This document shows positions 9,026 through 11,299 of a stretch of DNA of 11,299 bases, in pieces. This stretch comes from Euperipatoides rowelli (Eukaryota > Onychophora > Udeonychophora > Euonychophora > Peripatopsidae). Position 1 is the first letter of the stretch, and the number at the start of each line of letters is the position of its first letter. The position numbers were made by a program, and so were the translations under genes. Location: NCBI GenBank assembly GCA_003024985.2, contig PXIH01S0002384.1. One strand, given 5' to 3'. The notes beneath the pieces were generated by a model that saw only the letters and a program-made list of their open reading frames with translations, was not told where the DNA came from and made no database searches.

Positions 9026-9792
9026 TAACGGAAGAAGAAATAGCTACTAACCATTTCTTCTTCAGACATTAGATCTTTAAAGATTTCTTATGCACTGTCT
9101 GCTCATTGTGTAATGTTCACCACATGTGTGCCATCCATTGCATGTACACTGTGAATTTATAATGTAGACCTACCCAGTTTTTACTTAAATATAGCCTACG
9201 TACACCAGCAGTAGTAGTATATGTGTACCAGTAATAGTAATTGTCTTAAGAGTTAGAATGTGCATACTTACCAACATTATTACAATGTAGGCTACACATG
9301 CTTATAAGTAGTAGTTGTCATCTTGTAATAGTCAACATCTTGGAAGCATTTGTATTGATTCTATCTGCCCATTTCATGAATATTTTTTATGATGCACACA
9401 CATAAAAATTCTTAGAGAAATATAAGAATATTTTTTAATCATATAAAAAGTCTTTAGCCTATGTCATAAGTTTTATTTACCAAAATGCTGAAAAACTGTA
9501 GTAAATTTTTATAAGAGAGAAAAAGTGAAAAAAAAAATGGCAGCAGGAATAACTTTTGCAATAGGGCCTAGTATAGGTAATTAATAAATTGTTTCAAATT
9601 TTCAAATTGTTAATTTTAAAAAAACTTAGTAACTAATGACAATAGGTTTTAAACTTTTATTTAATAATGCCCCCCCCCCCCCTCCTCCCATATTACACTG
9701 CAGTCATTATAATACTTTTAAAATAGTATGTTTTGTATTCTGGTAGTTTTTTTAAAAAATGGCGAGTTAACTAAGATTTTTAATTTGCAAAT
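9026..9792 (+). other. Probable intron or 5' flank upstream of the PEPCK exon
   Basis: AT-rich, with TA motifs at 9192, 9288, 9455 and 9562 and a C13 run at 9670-9682, about 135 bp before the exon. No earlier PEPCK coding exon is recognisable here. Confidence 0.6.
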
Positions 9793-9816
9793 CTTTTCCT
9801 TTATCTCTTATTCTAG
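9793..9816 (+). other. 3' splice acceptor of the PEPCK exon
   Basis: A pyrimidine-rich tract (CTTTTCCTTTATCTCTTATT) runs directly into CTAG, with AG at 9815-9816. The PEPCK-like reading frame becomes convincing just after this point. The upstream in-frame codons (about 9728-9815) are hydrophobic, AT-rich and unlike the family, so they are read as intron. Confidence 0.85.
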
Positions 9817-10089
9817 GTACACTTTGTTGCTGTATCGGCAACATAAGCAACCACCCTTTTCCAAATTCACTACGAAGGCCAAATTGGAAACGAATCATTC
9901 CTTTTCCCTTTCCAAGGGAAATTTGAAGAGTCTTAGCCCTCTTGTTAGTCAATATGTAGAAGAAAGTGCTCGAATTTGCCAGCCAGATAAAATTTATATC
10001 TGCGATGGTTCCGAAACGGAGAATCTGGAATTATTGCGTCAATTACAGGATGATGGAATGATTAAAAAATTGAACAAATATGAAAACTG
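9817..10089 (+). CDS. Pepck: Internal exon of GTP-dependent phosphoenolpyruvate carboxykinase, N-terminal part
   Basis: PEPCK (GTP) converts oxaloacetate plus GTP to phosphoenolpyruvate, GDP and CO2, the committing step of gluconeogenesis and glyceroneogenesis. The exon is 273 nt. Its first base completes a codon begun in an upstream exon, followed by 90 full codons and two bases (TG) of a split codon. The second half carries the family's N-terminal signature: SLSPLVSQYVEE, ICQPDKIYICDGSETEN, then GMIKKLNKYEN. In known PEPCKs this last motif is followed by Cys-Trp, which fits TG joined to a C- or T-starting next exon. Catalytic and GTP-binding residues lie further downstream in the family and are absent here. 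The first roughly 30 residues (LLLYRQHKQPPFSKFTTKAK and on) are basic with almost no acidic residues and not conserved. No start codon belongs to this exon; the in-frame ATG upstream lies in intron. None of the TA-motif scars found elsewhere falls in it. Confidence 0.93.
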
Positions 10090-10095
10090 GTTTGT
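10090..10095 (+). other. 5' splice donor of the PEPCK exon
   Basis: The donor reads TG|GTTTGT. Cutting here leaves a split codon TG-, which the conserved Asn-Cys-Trp of PEPCK predicts. Reading on gives Trp directly after Asn and then a hydrophobic run unlike PEPCK. The matching downstream exon is not in this window, so the intron exceeds 1.2 kb. Confidence 0.8.
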
Positions 10096-10982
10096 GTTTT
10101 TTTTATTAAGTATATTTTTAAAGATTTTTAATTTTTTATTTCTTAAGATATAAATTTAAATTGTTTTTTTTTTTGTCTAAATTGGTTCATAAATATAAGC
10201 TACGATATTGTAGGTTTCAAATTTAATAAATATGAATTTTATTTTTTATTACTGTTGAGAACATTTGTTAACAGGGATACAAAATGTTTTTATGCCCAAA
10301 AATTTCCCCAGACCAAAGATTAGCCTATATTCATTATCATATTTTCTTCAATAAATTGAGTTTGTGGGAAAATTTATAATAATGAGATTAGCCTACTATA
10401 TGGACCTACTTTATTAAACATTTAAGAATCTACAAAAAACATTAACCTTTAATGCTCCTTATAGAGTCTGTTGAATTTTTGTATGACATTCAGCCAGAAC
10501 TTAGAACAAAACCTGGCATAGTGACACTTCACTCCATATGTATGTCTCAGTGTTAGCTTAACTGAAAAAATATCATAATGTTATTAATTTTGTTGCAGTC
10601 TAAAATTTTATTATGGTTGTATTAATGTCTATAATTACACACAAAGCCACTTCATGAAAATCATTTTATCAGTGTTCCTAAAAAGAAATTTTCATAAAAT
10701 CCCTATTCTGATCCATTATACACAATAGACTATTATTAGATGGCCTCTCCAACTGAAACCAAAATGTCACATGATTTCATTACTAAGTACGGTAATGTTA
10801 GTATAACTACTCTAGTAAAAGAAAATGGAATAGTACTTTAGTTCAAAAATATGTTTTTTTAATTCAGTCTTTATAAAGTTACTTAGTTCAAAATAAATGC
10901 AATGATTGTATGTTCACTATAGAAATAAGAGGATGGAAATTTTGTACAAATGTCTCCTTCAACTCAGGCCCGGTTATAGGCT
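10096..10982 (+). other. Probable intron downstream of the PEPCK exon
   Basis: AT-rich sequence without the next PEPCK exon: the expected continuation (Trp, then the conserved block of the N-terminal domain) is not seen in any frame. TAGCCTA occurs at 10321 and 10389, TACGGTA at 10788, and TAGGCTA at 10977 against the foldback element. Confidence 0.6.
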
Positions 10983-11260
10983 ATTTAAAACTAGTGTCTG
11001 GCTATCAAGCTTCGCAGCAATATTACTAAAAAATTAGCCAATCATATCGAATGCAGAATGGATGAAGGGTTTAGCAAAAATATGTTTTAGCTTATTTTAG
11101 TTAAACCCTTCATCCACGCTGCAGGATTTGCTAAAATATATTTTATATAAGCTAAAACATATTTTTGCTTAACCCTTCATCCATTCTGCATTCGATATGA
11201 TTGGCTAATTTTTTAGTAATATTGCTGTGAAGTTTGATAGTCATACGCTAGTTATTTAAA
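10983..11260. mobile_element. Foldback (long inverted repeat) element
   Basis: Left arm 10983-11094 and right arm 11148-11260 are reverse complements. The core, from CAGCAATATTACTAAAAAAT through the run ending AAAAATATGTTTTAGCTTA (about 11016-11094), matches almost perfectly with only one or two mismatches. The outer 30 bp are more diverged. The spacer (11095-11147) holds a third, shorter copy of the arm segment (AAACCCTTCATCCACGCTGC, 11103-11122) and a 14-bp perfect palindrome at 11132-11145. Flanking GC-rich sequence (CAGGCCCGGTTA on the left, GAGCTGGGTC on the right) may be the true ends, but no clear target duplication is visible. The near identity of the arms implies recent insertion or gene conversion between arms. 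Confidence 0.75.
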
Positions 11261-11299
11261 CTTGAGCTGGGTCATTCACAAAGGGGACAAAAGCCCTTT

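Larger units (their letters stand above)
196..10794. repeat. Dispersed TACNGTA micro-motif (about 24 copies)
   Basis: TACTGTA/TACAGTA starts at 196, 1165, 1179, 1855, 1863, 2017, 3242, 3259, 3310, 3863, 4233, 4827, 5151, 5724, 6586, 8353 and 8427. TACGGTA/TACCGTA starts at 2801, 3868, 4378, 6314, 8422 and 10788. TACCGGTA is at 2515. With A=T=0.35 and G=C=0.15 the expectation is about 2.7 and 1.1 for the two 7-mer types. Several overlap TAGSCTA motifs in a 5-bp phase (3305-3316, 4228-4239, 6309-6320, 6581-6597, 8417-8433). Confidence 0.75.
65..10983. repeat. Dispersed TA-GGC-TA / TA-GGCC-TA micro-motif (about 41 copies)
   Basis: TAGGCTA or its complement TAGCCTA starts at 65, 1234, 1845, 2197, 2353, 2368, 2955, 3016, 3305, 4228, 4589, 5253, 5750, 5854, 5937, 6309, 6581, 6591, 7323, 7536, 8101, 8304, 8417, 8636, 8680, 9192, 9288, 9455, 10321, 10389 and 10977. 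TAGGCCTA starts at 183, 1352, 1520, 3511, 5919, 7015 and 7921. Longer variants are at 1121 (TAGGCCCTA), 1152 (TAGGGCTA) and 9562 (TAGGGCCTA). With A=T=0.35 and G=C=0.15, about one 7-mer (both orientations) and 0.1 of the 8-mer are expected. The copies are spread out rather than tandem, occur in old transposons and are absent from the exon. See the findings for the insertion interpretation. Confidence 0.9.

Noticed and set aside
9728-9815. Start codon at 9728 as the N-terminus of the PEPCK protein
   Set aside because: The 29 codons before the acceptor AG are intron-like and include its pyrimidine tract; PEPCK similarity begins only after 9817.
9767-9952. Minus-strand ORF opposite the PEPCK exon
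   Set aside because: It is antisense to a well-supported exon and has no recognisable domain.
65-10983. TAGGC-containing motifs as interstitial telomere repeats (TTAGG of arthropods, TTAGGC of nematodes)
   Set aside because: The copies are single and dispersed, the flanking base before TAGGC is variable, and the constant part is TA-core-TA, not a tandem telomeric unit.
1-11299. CRISPR arrays, operons, tRNA or rRNA genes
   Set aside because: The sequence is eukaryotic in character (spliced exon, LINEs, MITEs). No regularly spaced repeats, cloverleaf-like gene or rRNA segment was recognised.

Overview
The window looks like animal (probably arthropod) nuclear DNA. It is AT-rich (about 70% A+T by eye) and full of homopolymer runs and decayed transposable elements. 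The only convincing host coding sequence is one internal exon at 9817-10089 (+). It encodes the N-terminal part of a GTP-type phosphoenolpyruvate carboxykinase (PEPCK) and is bounded by a good acceptor and donor. No genus can be named from the sequence; two ambiguous bases (926, 8284) suggest draft assembly. If the exon belongs to an ordinary PEPCK gene, most or all of the remaining sequence is intron or 5' flank.

Layout: 1-792 has no gene; 793-1746 is a candidate non-autonomous DNA transposon; 1747-2103 is AT-rich filler. 2104-2392 holds a fossil of a non-LTR retrotransposon (LINE) reverse-transcriptase ORF on the minus strand. 2392 to about 3100 is a second, different 5'-truncated LINE, also on the minus strand, with ORF2 C-terminus, 3' UTR and an (AATA)n-type tail. 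4850-5119 is a 270-bp MITE with matching ends and an 11-bp flanking repeat. 7807-9017 is a 1.2-kb hAT-like element with related ends and an 8-bp target-site duplication matching at 7 of 8 bases. The PEPCK exon follows, and 10983-11260 is a long, nearly perfect foldback element.

The most unusual feature is dispersed over the window: about 41 copies of TAGGCTA/TAGCCTA, TAGGCCTA and close variants, against roughly one expected, plus about 24 copies of the TACNGTA/TACCGGTA type. The two LINE fossils act as an internal ruler. All five TAGSCTA motifs in their ORF remnants break the reading frame, and in each case the frame is restored by dropping exactly five bases (one TA plus GGC or GCC). They therefore look like 5-bp micro-insertions at TA dinucleotides. 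That is the size and form of a Tc1/mariner-type excision footprint (TA-NNN-TA), and the motifs chain in 5-bp steps. I suggest that this genome is peppered with scars of TA-targeting transposons, or with products of an undescribed micro-insertion process.
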